Source of the DNA: Phalacrocorax aristotelis
Taxonomy: Eukaryota; Chordata; Aves; Suliformes; Phalacrocoracidae
Direction: 5' to 3'
Length of the DNA stretch: 64,000 nucleotides
NCBI RefSeq assembly: GCF_949628215.1
Contig: NC_134282.1
Coordinates: 2,091,001 to 2,155,000, forward strand
In this document: one piece after another, positions 24,071-37,300 of the stretch
Layout of the letters: each line of letters starts with the position of its first letter
Numbering within the stretch: the first letter of the stretch is position 1
The notes under the pieces: model-generated
The model's input: the letters and a program-made list of their open reading frames with translations, nothing else
Told to the model about the DNA's origin: nothing
The model's database searches: none
Translations under genes and position numbers: made by a program

Positions 24071-27000
24071 GTACGGGGGAGTTTGTGCCTAAAAGAGAAA
24101 ACAGAGGGCTTCTGTTGGTCGCTGGTGTCCAGATGCCCCTCGAGTGTGAAGCCTCTCAGTGAGCCTCTCATTTGCCACCGCAATCAGAAGACCTTCACGT
24201 TGGATGGATACACTTGTACCTGTGTGCACCTATTTAGTCAGCTGTCTTAGCTCCGTGGTTGCAGGGAGCCTTCCGGCTATTTACACAATGCTCAAGGAAA
24301 GATTTGCAATTAGATTAAAATTTTATGCTTTGAAACAAGTCTGACTATTCCCCAGGTCAAGATTCTCCCCTACCCACTCCTGCCTTGGATTTGAGCTGTA
24401 TTTAATCAGGGTTCTCAAGCTCTTGGAGGTGGGTGTGTTTTGCTGCCCTTGCCAAGGTTGGTGGCCGTCATTATTGATACGGAGGTTGAAGCAGGTTCTC
24501 GAGTGCTTTGCTGAGTCCCGTCCCGGGGCCGTCCTGATCAACTCTGAAAGGCACATCCTGCCCAAACAAGGCAGGAGCGCACATGGGCGTTGATCGGATT
24601 ATGGATCTTGTAGACCTGAAATTATTGATGGATACAAGTGCTTATACTTCTTGAACAGTATTTTCTCTCCTCTTTTATAAGCGTCTCCCTAGTGAAGAGA
24701 AACACATAATTAATTCCAAAAAAGGGAAAGCTGGAAACATCAGAGTCTTTCAGATTGCAGCACTTTTTTTTTTCCCCCTCCAAAAAACTAGTAAAAACAA
24801 CAAAAGTAGATGTTGGAAACTGTTATTAGGCTTCCACCTTAGGAAAAAAATGTAATTATTTTGTCAGTTACTTATTTCCAAAGGATTTGAAGGTAAGAAA
24901 AGGTATTCTGTGTGATTTTGTAATTTAAAGCAATTAGAAAGGCCCAATTTTGCAAAATTCTGAACTCTGGTAAGGACTTTGGTATCGAGGGTCCCTCTGG
25001 GATTTACACATTTCCTTTGCAAAATTGCAGGGTTTGTGTTCATAGCTTAGCTCTTGTTCTGCTGCTTTCCTAAAACCTGCTATGCTGGTGATTTTGAGGT
25101 GTTCCCATTGACGTTCTGCATGTTGGCACAGACCCTCATGTGGCACTGGTGAACTACACTGACTTGAGCTCTTCTTCCTTGCCCAGATTTCTGCTGACTG
25201 AAGAGGAGGAGGGAAAAACAGGAGCCTTACAACAGCTCCCTGTCACTGCTGGGTAGTCCCAATTCAATGGGTGAATTTTGGTGGCTCTGGGAAGGTGGCA
25301 GGAGCTCTGCTTGGCACTGTTAACCTTAACCGTCAGGGTGAGCCTGCAGGAAGAAGAGGCTCTCCAATTTATTGCTTTGACCCCATAACATGCCAGGTTA
25401 GTACTAGTTTAATTCCAGTAAATTCAATACGGTTACACCGGGGATCAATTTGTTCTGAAGTTTTTTTGGTGTATTCACACATAGAAGTGTCAGGTATTAT
25501 TAGCAACAGAAGTTTATCTTGTGAGATAGTATTTAGAATGTGATAGAAGTGTGATTTTGTTTCATACTGGCAGATAATATAGGAAATGCTGTTTGACTCC
25601 CTTCACAGCATGGATTAGCAAAATTAGACTTGTCTCCTTTGCACTAACAAGCCCCAGAACAGAATGCGAGCCGTTAAATGACTGAAACTCCTTTCAGACA
25701 CACGCACGCACAAAGCTCTGGGAAAATAAATCACCTAGGCTTCCAGGAGGACAGATTATTACAGAGTTCATATCTTTAGGGCATCCACTCTGCAGGATTT
25801 TTTGTGCACAGTGGCATGACTTTATAGTTTTATTTACATTTTCTGAAGAGTTCACATGACTTGTTGCTATGGGGAATGCTGCAGTTGTCTGGGATACCCT
25901 TTTATATTTACATCACACACACAGTTCTGCCTATATACTGGCTTGATGCTGCTTGACAGATCAGTAAGTAACTATGATAGGTGTGTTAATTTAACAGTTT
26001 GAGTCAGGTTTTAATCTAGTAAGAGTATTGTTGGATCTTTATTTTATTTCGCCATTTGTTTCTTTTTTCTTTCTTTGAATTTTTCATGAGTAATGCCTCT
26101 GGAACCCAGACAAATTCAGGAGCTGGTAAATCCTGTTCTCTGAGGCTGCCCATAACACTGCTTGCCCTAGGCAAGATTTGCAGAGAAGCTCATTTCTATA
26201 TAGGCACCCAAATAAGTGACCAGAATCTGACTCGACCTTCAGGGTGCCAGCTGTCCCCTAGTCAGGTATTTGAGCATTTCTGGTACGGAGCCCTTGATAA
26301 GCATAGTGAACACTTGAAATTTTCCCTAAAATCTTTTGAAAATCTGCCCTCAAGGCTAAACCCTGAACTGATGTAGTGGAACAGAGAGACTTCATTCTTT
26401 TTCATCTTGTGGGCCTTGAATCTGGCCCAAACTAGTTTCACTTACAAATAAAGCTCAACTTTGAGTATAAGTTAGGTGAGGACAATAAGCATGAATTAAA
26501 ATAAACAGATATTCTCAAGTCTGCTGTTTCAAAGCATGTCGCTGTGGAAGTTCGGTTCTCAGACTGTTCACACAGTGAGAAGTAAACAGTAATGTTTCAA
26601 AGTATTCCTGGAAAATTTCTCCCATGGCTGTCACCTTAAGCACATACCATCCTCTGCTTGGTTTTACAGAGGATTGTGCTAGGAAGGTCTTGGATTCAGA
26701 GCTCGCACTGCAGGCAGCAAGGCCTCAGGGTGCAATGAGAAAATTACCATTTCTTCCTCAATAGATTCTTCTGAGCTGGAAAGAAGTGTCCCTTCCATGA
26801 CATTTTCCCCTCTTCACTGTCTCCTTCCTTTTTTTTTTTCCCTTTAAACTTTTCAAGATACCTGGCTTCCAAATGTCAGAAAGGAGCCTGACACTACAAA
26901 GTTTTAGAGCCACATAAAATCCTCAGAGAACTGGTTGGATGCCACAAAAACATTGCTCACATCCAAATGACATTATTTTGGTTCTGAATGACTGTGCCTT

Positions 27001-29774
27001 TTGACCACATTCACGTTCTTCATTACTAACTGATCTCGGCTGTTCACACTGGACTGCTTCTGCTCACATGCATGTTTAACGAATGACTGTCTTTCAGAGG
27101 AATTGAATAATTAGGCGTTTGTTCCCAGAAAAAGTATTAACTGTGTGTCATGTATTATCCATTTTTCATCAATTATTTATCACTTATAATCCTTATTTAG
27201 GAAGTTCTAGTTATCCAGTCATCCAAGAATGGTGTCGTGCAACTGTGCCCTAATTTCATAATCCTATAAAGTCATGAGAAGCTGTTACTGCTTCTGGAAG
27301 TTGGTGCTGCTGCCTGCCCGTTCTTGTCCCTCATCCTACACGGTCCCTTCTTCCATCACAAGAACTCACTTGCTCTTTCGGAGGAGGATGCCAAGAAACT
27401 GATCTAGGTTAAAACTAATGCTACAAAGGAAGATCTTGGCCAGACAAATGCTCGTGTTGGTGCACAAAGGACCTGGCAGCACAGGGAGCACGCGTGAGTT
27501 TCTGGAAGACGGCCCGGCTTTGTCTTCTGGTGGCCCACGTAAACTGGCTTAAACTGATTGAGAAACAACATTGTAAAATGAGTATTACCCATTCCTGCGG
27601 AGGAGCTGATGTGTAGCCAGAGCGACAAGTCTGTGAATGCCCTAGATGGCAAACAGGTTTTAACTTCTCCTGGACGTGGATGCTTTCTCTTGCAGGGACG
27701 AAGGGATCCCCCTAGGTGCCCTTGGCAATTCTGCAGCGCCAGTAGTCCCTACCGTAGCACTGTATGCTAAATTTTCAGGTGGGATTGCAGAGCGTGGCCT
27801 CATACAAAGACCCTGGCCAGCGGTTCTCTGTCCCCACTGGAAAAGTTGGCCTAGTTTTATCAACAGAAAAAAAGATTTAAATTAATCAAATAAAGACTTT
27901 GTATCATGTTAAGCTTTCTGTCCGGTCCAAGTTGGGACATTCCTGCCCACAAAATGGCTTTTTACTGCTCCATCCCTCTGTTCCCAGTGCTGTCGCCCAC
28001 TGCATTTCTTCATACGTTCATAACCTGGTCTAATCACACAGGCTGGCAGCCAGGTGTACGCCACTGCAGAGGGGAACACCACTGGTTTTTTGAAATGCAA
28101 GTTATTCGATAAAGAGCAGCACAGCAGAGCATAGATACAAACCCAGCACACTTTGAGGCTCTTACAAAGTATAACGAAGCACAATGTCCAATGCATCACC
28201 CTTTCTATCTATATTTATAAAGCCTTGCTGGCAGTTTCCCCCAGTCTGGCCCACAGGATGTCAGTCATTGCCCTCTGCTCCTCACTCAAGAGCCAAGCAC
28301 TAAATGAGGAAGAGAGTAGATGATGAATAGCAACAACAGGGTTAATTCTTTTCATTTCTGGGTCAGGAATAGGCTGAAACACTATCAGAGATGTAAAAAA
28401 AAAATAATTAGAAACAGCATGGTCATTTGAGGGAAAACAAAGCAAGCCCAGCATAGTGCCAATTACTAAACAGCCTAAAGAGGAAGACCTTTGGTGGCAA
28501 TGACTGCTGATCAGCCACTGTGCTCTTGAAACGGATAACCATGTCCTTGCATTTCACATGGCAGTAAGAATGAAGAATAACCCCATTTTTTGCATGTATT
28601 TGCCCCATGCAGAGTGTTTCCTTCAGCTCCGAATGAGACAGGGCCCCAGTCTGGCTTGTTTTGCAGGAACGGCTCAGCTGCTAGAAGAGCTGGGCTCCCC
28701 TTCTTGGCATGCCTTATCCTCTCACTCTCCCTTTTGCTTTTCTTATTGTCTTACGGACTGTTGACTTTTGGTTACTTATCTACTCTACCGCTCCCAGTCC
28801 TGCCCTGAAGAATGCACACAATGAGTCCAGTCTTCTATATCTCTTAACTCTGGGATACAAGAAACGGAGCAGCACATCTCAACAATGCACATTGTTCTTT
28901 GACCTTGAGCAGTCTGTTTGTGAGTTTAATTTTGCTGTCTCCTCCTCTAGCGTCTCCAGTAACGTCAAGCCTCTTAAGCCCCTCTCATCTCCTCTCCAAG
29001 GTCTCTTCCTACTTTGTGTTCTCAGAACTGCTTATCATGCAGGTAAGGGCAAGCATCTGTTTACTAGAAAGGGAATTATACATTTAAACATCACCAGTCT
29101 GACACAAATTGATTTTTATTTTTGGAGGTAACATGAAAAACATAAATAAAATACAGGCTTTAGTGGCTTCCTTCTAGGTCAGGTTGCAGCCACTCCATCA
29201 CTGGTGTCTGATCATAGCAATGTTCACAGACTGTGCAACCCACCTCCCCACACTGACCCAACGGCAGACTTTCTCTGGAGATTTAATTCCCGCTGGGTGA
29301 TTCGCATCACAGCCGTGTGCCTGTTTTTAACTCCAAAGTGGTACAACAAGACACCTCCAGCCCTCTATAGTGCTTTGTGTCTGAATCGCACCCTTTCCCC
29401 CTGTGGTGTCTTCTGCCTTGGGTGGCTTTACAGACTAGCTGAAGCTAGTTGTCCTGTACTATGGCCATTCATCAACCTGAATGTGTGCTAAGGTGTGGGG
29501 ATGGGAAATCTCAGGTGTGGAGACACCTTGGGACTGCTGGGAGGCTCATGCAGCGCTGTGGAGTGAGACCAAAATTGGGTTCAAAGAAGAGCTGTGTGTA
29601 CAGCTCCAGACACGCTGCCCCCTTAAGAAAAGAAGATGCAGTTTAAGGCCCATCAGCTGGAGGTGCCTCACAGCTGCAGGGCTGAAGACCCATTTGCTTC
29701 CCCTGCAAAGTCTTTAAGATTAACCCAAAGCACCTGCAGCCCCACTGCAGTGAGTCAGAGAGAGGTTTGCATTG
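24071..29774. other. Non-coding stretch, no gene seen
   Basis: No exon, RNA gene or clear transposon could be supported. A 'ttctcttgcag' acceptor-like site near 27695 and a 'ttttcag|gtggga' donor-like site near 27779 bracket 84 bases with one open frame. The encoded peptide is unfamiliar, so no exon is called. Homopolymer and pyrimidine-rich patches occur near 24765-24780, 26829-26840 and 28396-28406. Confidence 0.5.
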
Positions 29775-29870
29775 TCTTTTAGCTCAGTTTCCCCCTGTAG
29801 CACAAGGGCAATGTTATCTTTAGTTGCCCCATGAGCTCTGCAAGGGGATGATGATTTACAGCTCTGAACA
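29775..29870 (+). repeat. Possible MIR-like fragment
   Basis: 'ttagctcagtttccccctgt' followed by 'agcacaagggcaatgttat' resembles the MIR core 'cctcagtttccccatctgta', 'aaatggggataat'. The match is short and the ends are unclear. Confidence 0.35.
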
Positions 29871-30724
29871 GGGTCTTCATGGGCAAGTGGTGGGTGCTAA
29901 GGAGAATGTTAGTCAGGGGATTGTCCTTGCTGACCTCTTCTGCCTCTGAGGATGGTTGAGCTTCCAGCAGTGCTGCAGAGGGGTAAGTGTCTGCGTTTGC
30001 CTCTGTCGTGAGTGACTGCAGTTAGAGCTCGGGGGGTGGGGGTGGGTGTTGTGTTTGCCTAGTCCCTCAGTGCCGAATGGTCTCAGCCTGAGCTAGGTGA
30101 GCCCCTTCCTGACTCCTGCTTACTGGCTGCCGTGTACTTCCATCCCTGTGGTTGGTGTGTGAGCTACTCTGACAAAAATAGCTCCTTTCTGCAGAAACCT
30201 GTTGTATCCTTTATTGCTCTGACTCTGTACCCTGTGTTTTAATACCAAGCTGCTTGCAGCCCCTGCCATTTCGCTTGCTGTTTGTGCTCAGCTCCTGACT
30301 GCTCAAAAAACCTTAATGCTGACCTGTATTTACTGACAATTGAGCTTTCCATGGTTTTGTAAAAAAGTACATGCTGCTTTTGGTCATGAAGGGAATTAAT
30401 GCAGAAAATCAGCACAAGTTGTCTACCTTTTGAAATCTTAAGCGTGAGGCTTTCCTTTTAACGTCTTATTGGAAGTTACTATTTTTAAAAATCATAGAAG
30501 AGCGTTTTGTAGTGCAACATACATCTTGGAAGGGCTTTTCAAGTATCGGTATAATTCTTGGGAGGACATTTTTTTTAATAGAAAAACTCTTACTATTGCT
30601 GTTCTTGAATTTACCATGAGCTGTGTTGAAGTAATACAGAGGTCAAAGAAAGCAACTTACTGCCTTTGGGTCAGCAGAAGTTCACAGGTCTTGCCTGTGA
30701 CCATACCTGTTTGTTACAGGTTGG
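29871..30724. other. Non-coding stretch, no gene seen
   Basis: No gene seen. A G-rich patch at 30031-30046 (runs of 6, 5 and 3 G separated by single T) falls short of a standard four-tract quadruplex. Confidence 0.5.
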
Positions 30725-31019
30725 TCTGACTTCTGTTGGTCCCTTCTCCCAAGTCACTAGTGATAGAACGAGAGAAAACGGCCTCAAGCTTCGTCAGGGG
30801 AGGTTTAGGTTGGATATTAGGGAAAATGTCTCCACCGACAGAGTGGTCAGGGATTGGCACTGGCTGCCCAGAGAGGTGGGGGAGTCACCGTCCCTGGGGG
30901 GGTTTTAAAAGACATGTAGATGTGGCACCTCAGGGCATGGTTTAGGAGACATGGGGGTGTTGGGCTGATGGCCTGACTTGATCCTAGAGGTCTTTTCCAA
31001 CCTTCATGATTCTATGATT
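30725..31019 (+). mobile_element. CR1 LINE, 5'-truncated 3' end
   Basis: The sequence holds the full run of CR1 3'-end landmarks in order: 'aagtcactagtgatagaacg', 'aaacggcctcaagct', 'aggggaggtttaggttggat', 'gagtggtcagggattggcac', 'ggctgcccagagaggtgg', 'gtgtagatgtggcac'-type sequence at about 30914-30928, and finally 'agaggtcttttccaacctt' and 'atgattctatgattc'. CR1 is the dominant LINE of birds and normally integrates with severe 5' truncation and without an A-tail, ending in a short 8-mer repeat as here. About 295 bases remain, all from the 3' UTR, so no protein is encoded. Confidence 0.95.
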
Positions 31020-33430
31020 CACGTGAGGGAAAGAGCGAACAGAAAGAGTGGACTTATACCAAAAAAGAAACAACGACCATTGTTGTTGGATATGAGGACC
31101 TACCATATGTTGTTAAAGGCAATTACTGTGCAAACAAAACCGTCACCACAAAATGTCTCTATTTGATTGCAAGACAGCTTCAAAGGTCCAGAGAGCTTTG
31201 TACTCGGCGCATAACATGAAATTTTTTGGCACGTGGCTTACAGTGTAACTTAGCTAAGTCTGTGGGTAGTTCTTGAAACTGGCAGGGGTTGTCGCTATTG
31301 CTCTTGTAGGTTCTCTGGGGCCCGAACTGGACAAATGCATCTCTTCATGGATTCTTTTACCCTTGGTAACGTGTTCTTGGGTATTTTTATTTCTTGACTA
31401 TACCTAAGAGGCAGTCCAGTCAACCTTGTGTATTTTCTGCTCTCATTCCAAGAGTGAGGCTGTATTTTAGTAATTAACCAGTAAGAGGCCAACAGGGGTT
31501 TCCTGGAGAATCTAGGTGATGACAAGTAAAGCCTGCTTTCAGGCTGAGTCTTCTGGGAATGTGCTTTTGAAATCTGGAAAAGTTGTCCTGGAGAAAATCA
31601 CTCTTGTACTTAGGAAGTATTTTAATCAGTATTTCAGTTAAGTGTTCAGGCAAAGGAAAACAAAGGAAACCGGTATCGTTAAAGAAAACTGTGAACATAT
31701 TGTATATTGCTACATGAATGCTTTCAGCAGGGGATATATAGCTCAGAATGTATTCGGATCTTAAAATACTATTATTTTGAAAAGTGGAAATGAGAGAAAA
31801 TATCTGATGCTATGTGAAGTGTTGCCAATCTATATGAGCCTTAAGTTTTCTAGTCCTTGGGACGTGAATCAAAATGTAAGATGCTGCGTGGGGTGGTCGT
31901 GCGACTCTTGGGACAGCTCATGAAGGCTGCGGCAGTCCTTGTTCCAAGTCATTAGCTAACCCAGATCCCTCTCAGCCTTGGGGGCTCTGTGCTGCCCCAG
32001 GGCCTTGCTCCCCAGACCTTTCCTGGGAGCAGGCAGCTCCTGGGTGTCCTCATCTTACTTTCCACTTCTTAGTTATCCAGCTGATTTATCAGGTGTGCAG
32101 CGCTTCTTACTCTAGAGGTCAGTGTAATGTTAAGAATGGAAATGGTGCATATCCAATTCCCTTTCCCTGATGAGACGTTCCAGGGTGAACTCTAAATTAT
32201 ACTCCTTCCCATACAGGGTGGAGGAGAGATTTCGTACTGGGGAAATGTACTTGTAAAAGCACAACAGCCAATATGGGAAGCTCAGAGGGCGTTAAAGAAA
32301 ACAATCATTGAGCCTCTTTGTTGAATGGAAGTTATGAATGCACTAGTAGTAATTTTCTGAAGCCATAGACAATAACATAATGTGAGTGGGTGATGGAAGA
32401 AATTACATAGGGTGAAATTTAGAGAGCTGACAGCAGCCTATGCATCACTTAAGACCTATTTCTGAGGGCTTAATTGCGGCTTAAATAGCATACAGGCCTT
32501 GTGCTCATCTTCTATGTAGAAACAAATTCCATCTCGAATGAGCACCATGAGCAGAACATGGAAAATGTAATCTGATCAGCTGTAAAACTCCTGCTTTGGG
32601 GAAGGGCTGTTCTGAACTGAGAACAGATGTGGGCAAAGTAGATTTATGTTGTAGCACGCACAGTATAAAGGTCTAATGTTGTGTTTCGCCATAGGATGCA
32701 CTGATGTTAGTCCAAAGAGATGCCATGAGAATATCAATCTTTAAACAAATGGGAAAACTGAGTAATGAGCACACCCCAGGCACTGGGGTAATCTACTCCA
32801 TTTGTGAGCTGTGTGGCTGATAACCCTGAAAGCAGTCCTGCTTACAAGTGCTTTGGAGGCCTTTATTTTACTTTTGGGCTGGCTTTCTGCAAATATTCAG
32901 ACTTAGTGGTGCAAGAGATTACTAAAGTAAATTTTCGGCTTTGTCGCGTGAGAGGTCAGAACTGGTCATGTGTGGCTTTGCTGCAAGGTGGTCGCATGCT
33001 GGCTCAGTAAGAAAAGGAAGAGCTCTGTACAGCCTCTCAGAGAGATCAAGCTAGCAAGCCCCTTGGCGTAGTGAATATTGAACACTTAATTTTTCAGTCA
33101 ATTCTCAGAATGATTTAAAAAAAGTGCGGTGGGTAGAATTAAAGCCGAACCCATTGAACTTTTCCTTATCTTTTCATGCATGGATTTCTTGTAATATTTA
33201 ACTTTTTCTTTGCATTTTCCGGACTTGGGATTCTTAGTTCTGAGACAATCAATATTCCCTTGTAATGTATTTTGACGTACGTTCCCAATAAGCATTTTTG
33301 AGTTGAAGGCCTAACATGTTTTTTTTGTCAGAACAGAAAAGGTAAATTGAAGTAGTCTCCAGGTAGCCACCTTAAAAGCAGAAATAGAGATGAAAAATTA
33401 GGACTACACTAATAGCGCTTTTCAAAACAC
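31020..33430. other. Non-coding stretch, no gene seen
   Basis: No gene, RNA or repeat was recognised. Open frames are short and have no domain content. A slightly GC-rich patch lies at about 31890-32050. Confidence 0.5.
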
Positions 33431-33960
33431 AAAGCTTGATGGATTTAACTGTTTTCTTTTTAATTGAGAAGCAACTTGCAAATCATTGCTGTTGTCTGCG
33501 GAGAGATCTGTTATTCAGATGTCTGCTAAATGGTGTGCGTGAATTCTATTCTGGTTCTGGGTTTGTTTGCAAACCATTTGCAAATTGTCTACTTTTATTA
33601 TTCACAGTGTGTGATTGGGCATGCGGTATATTTTCTGCTCTCTGGTTTAACGACTGAAACGTTTTGACAGGGAATAGCGAACGGTGAATGGCAACTAGAA
33701 AACAACGTGCAACTTGGGGCGTTTGCAAAGACTTTCAAGAATATTAGCGAGCGAAAGAACGCTGCTGACGCCTGGGTAGTCTGACCTCTATGAATGATGA
33801 TGATTCACATCTCAGCCATTTAGCTACGGATGTATTTGAGTCAGTTTGTCGTTGGTCCAGCTCTGCTAAGTTTGCAAGCAAAATCATTGTCTGCGAATGA
33901 TGCGTCTTTCAGTCAATTCAAGCCTTGAATTGCTTGTAAATAAAGTCTAATTCTGAAACT
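33431..33960. other. AT-rich segment with conserved-element-like texture
   Basis: No gene is recognisable. The segment is free of obvious repeats, keeps scattered CpGs inside AT-rich sequence, and is dense in transcription-factor-like words (for example 'tgcaaaccatttgcaaat', 'aatgatgatgattcac', 'caattcaagccttgaattg'). Such texture is common in vertebrate conserved non-coding elements. That is an impression only; conservation cannot be tested from one sequence. Confidence 0.2.
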
Positions 33961-34351
33961 TGGCCACAGGGGAACAAGTTCTCTGATTTCCATATGAACT
34001 AAAATAACGTACTTCAGTCCTCTAGGACTGACGCAGAGGCAGGTGCTGTGTTCTTGTTCAAAGAGTTAGAAATGTGGTGCTAAAGTCAGTTTGCCTGTAC
34101 ATTAGCATTAGAAACTCTGCATTTCTGAGATCTAAAACTAACTTAAGGTTATTTAAAGATATCCTGATGCTCTTATTCAAGTATAAGAATTAGCCTACTT
34201 TTATTTGATATAAAGCTCATTCTCTGTTTCCATGCAAAACCCATAGAATTTCTTCACTTCTTCAGCTTGGCAATAGAAAACCAACCCTATTCCAGCTCAG
34301 AAGGGTTGAAATGGTGGATGGTGTGATTCTCACAGAGAATATGTGCCACTC

Positions 34352-34394
34352 TTTTTTTTTTTTTTGTGTTTTTTTTTTTTTTTCTTTTCTGCAG
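34352..34394 (+). other. Long interrupted T-tract ending in a 3' splice-site-like CAG
   Basis: A run of 14 T, then GTG, a run of 15 T and then CTTTTCTGCAG gives a textbook polypyrimidine tract plus acceptor AG at 34393-34394. The frame after it stays open for 36 codons to a possible donor ATG|GTACTT at about 34502, but I do not recognise the peptide. Alternatively the T-tracts are simple homopolymer repeats and the CAG is incidental. Confidence 0.35.
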
Positions 34395-37300
34395 CCTGGG
34401 GTTCTTGAGCTGTATGACAGATTAAGATTTCATAACACCGCAGGCAAGATTCTTTCCCTTGATCTGTGCTGTAGATTATCGTTTGCATTTTCTGCACACA
34501 TGGTACTTTCATTTCGATCAATGGGAATTCCACATGCCGAATAAGGAAGAAATATTTGTATTCTGGATAAGTGCCTTATTTGGGCGCTTATTAATACTTA
34601 CGCACTTGGGCGAAACTCCTACTGACTTTGATCTTGTTGGCGAGCTGCCCGCTGGATTTGAATCCCTGGATTGAAGAGTTGGTAAATGGCATTTTAATGG
34701 CAAGGGTCAGCAATGATTGCCATACAACTTCTCCCGCTTTCCCCACCACAAAGCTATCATCTGAAGTAAGGCATTGCAGTTCTTCTTGGAAGATTAATAG
34801 TTCTCTGCTAGTAACAGATTTTCCACTTGCCAGAAAGCAGTACACCCACTGATGAGTTTATCATTTGAACTTTGAATCCAGTCGGGAAGTTGAGACGTAA
34901 ACTCCTCCGTGATGGTGATTTGTGGTATATTTCCAGTTTTCAGGGTCAGGTTATTAACCAGAGTAACAGTGATATAAGTGCGTGTCGTAGGGAACATGAA
35001 TCAGAGGAAGCGTCTGACAAAGACCTCACTGTGCAGGCAGCTTTCCCAGGAGGCTGTGAAAGTCTGACATGTGTCACGAAGCTCCAGGTGTCAGGTTTGA
35101 AAATACCACAAGTATTAACAACCTGCATATGTGTATATAAAACTTTTTTCTTGGCAGCATTTTTGGTACTCGGAAGACTTTATGCTGTGGCCTGTCTAAG
35201 GAAGGATTTTCATTTTGCTCGGAGATGTGCAGTTCCTAGAGTTTTTCTTTGCTTTTCCCTGTCGGTTTGAGGGAGAAAAATAGCAACCAGAAACTAACGC
35301 GACCACCTGTAGTAGATAGCTTGTAACTTTTCACATAGGAAGTGTGTTTCTCACTTTGTATTTAGTTACAAAGCTCTGGGCTACTGTTAAGATTAAGACA
35401 TTGAAAAAGCATAATTGTCTGCAGATTTCTAATGCTTGTCCTGTCATCCTGAAAGTACTGAAATGTAAAACAATCTGGGAGAAAACCTGTGGTGTAAAAG
35501 ATAAATATTATTTGAGCTGTGCTAACACTGAAAATCATTACCCATAGAAAATTCTGATATTCTGACGAGCTTCTGTCCTGAACTGGAATAAATATTGAAA
35601 ATATCAGGGAGTTCTGAAAAGCAACATAGTATAGAAGTATTTAGCCTTTTGTTTAGAACCAGTATAATGTTATATGTGTTGGGAACATGCTATGGATGTT
35701 GTAGTTCAGGTGTCTGTTGCCTCTGTTCAACTGCAGGGGTTAGATAGCTTTGCAGCATGGTGTATCCCATGCTGTGCTCTCTTTTATGGCTTCCATGAAA
35801 TATTAAACAGGGAGCAGAAACCAGAAAGTACTTCCTGTGCCAGATTTTGGTCTGGTAGAATCTGCTTTTGCTGGTGGGTTTTTTGTTTGGTTGGTTGGTT
35901 TTTTTTGTTATTTTATTTTCTCCCATTGCAAATTGCTTTGAGGGGGGAAAAAACTCCTAATTGTATCTAATGATAATATGGACTGCAACCTCTTGTACTC
36001 AGAGTTATGGTATGGTAAATTCTCTGTGCTGTAACGATCCGTTCAGATCTACGGTCTTAGGTGGGGAAAAAAGTCTGTCCTTTGCATTCAGAATAATGCT
36101 GCATCCCACTTCTGTAGCGACTCCTACTCAAGTTGATGTAGACTGCAGATTCGAGGGTGATTCATATGCAGGGAAGTTACACAAGTTTTGTGGGCAAGGT
36201 GAATAGCATGTGAGACTTAGTAGTACTTTGGTTGGGCTTAGAGAAGAAGCATTTCTGTACTGTTCTGGTGGCGTAAGCCGTGACCAGGGGTCAGGAGGTG
36301 AAGCCTTTAATCGCGCTCTGCGAACGGCCTGCCTCTCTCTTCTGCATGGTGGCTCCTCAGCTTTCCTCCTGGGCAGAGAAGGTAGTCCCCAATGAGGAGC
36401 TATTGTCACGTATTTACACATTCGAGTGCTAGTTCTCTAAATAAAATATGCATGAGAAATTTTCTGCACGTTGCACGCTGCTAATTCTGTGCGTTGCAGA
36501 TGTGGGGGGCTGAAGCCCTGGGAGAAGCAGCCCATTCTCACGAGCGCCCTCCTGAAGGCTTTGCTTTAGCCGCTAGGTGATGTAGCGGCTTCTCTTTGTG
36601 TCCGAGGGAGAAGCTTGGAGAGTCTGGCATATGAATTAAGAATGAGTAATTGGAGAAGATCCCCACTAGAAGCAATACACAGACTAGATAATAGGCCTTG
36701 GAAAACTAACGAGATGATAGGGCTTCTAACTTTACGTTTTCTAATTGCTTCAGATGAAACCCCATTAGAAACAGCTGGTCTGATTCTCAACTGATATAAA
36801 TTGTCATATATTTTTAGATTTAAATAGCACTTGGCTGGCCTACCCCAGACGTAAACTCTGGCCTAGATTATGTGAAAGCTATCGGCTTGGAATGGAAACT
36901 TCAGTGCTGCTTTTATAGACAAATTTATTTTAATGTATTATCAGGAAAATCCAGCATATTTCCAGGTATTGTGTATCTGAAAAAATAATCATCGATACAA
37001 GACTGCTATGAAGAGAGAGTTGAAGTAATGCATGTATCCACATCATCACTGCTCAGGGCAGCTAGATGAAACTTGAGTCCAAGCCACATGCTGGTAACAG
37101 GTAATCTAGGGCCAGATGCTCCGAGCCAAGGGCGTCTTCAGCTGCCTGAATCCACAGAAAGAGAAAGGTATTGTATTTTTTCAGTGGCTGCTGAGACCCA
37201 CACGGAACTGGAAATACATTGAAATGAAATGACTGAAAATAGCTTTCTGGTAAGAGTGAAGTGAATCAGATTTAAACAGGTTTATCCTGTGAGACATTGT

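Noticed and set aside
27696..27779. Possible 84-bp exon between 'ttctcttgcag' and 'ttttcag|gtggga'
   Set aside because: The splice sites are plausible but the peptide is unfamiliar and there is no supporting neighbour exon. Such pairs are common by chance.
30031..30046. G-rich run as a quadruplex
   Set aside because: There are only three separated G-tracts, so it does not meet the usual four-tract rule.
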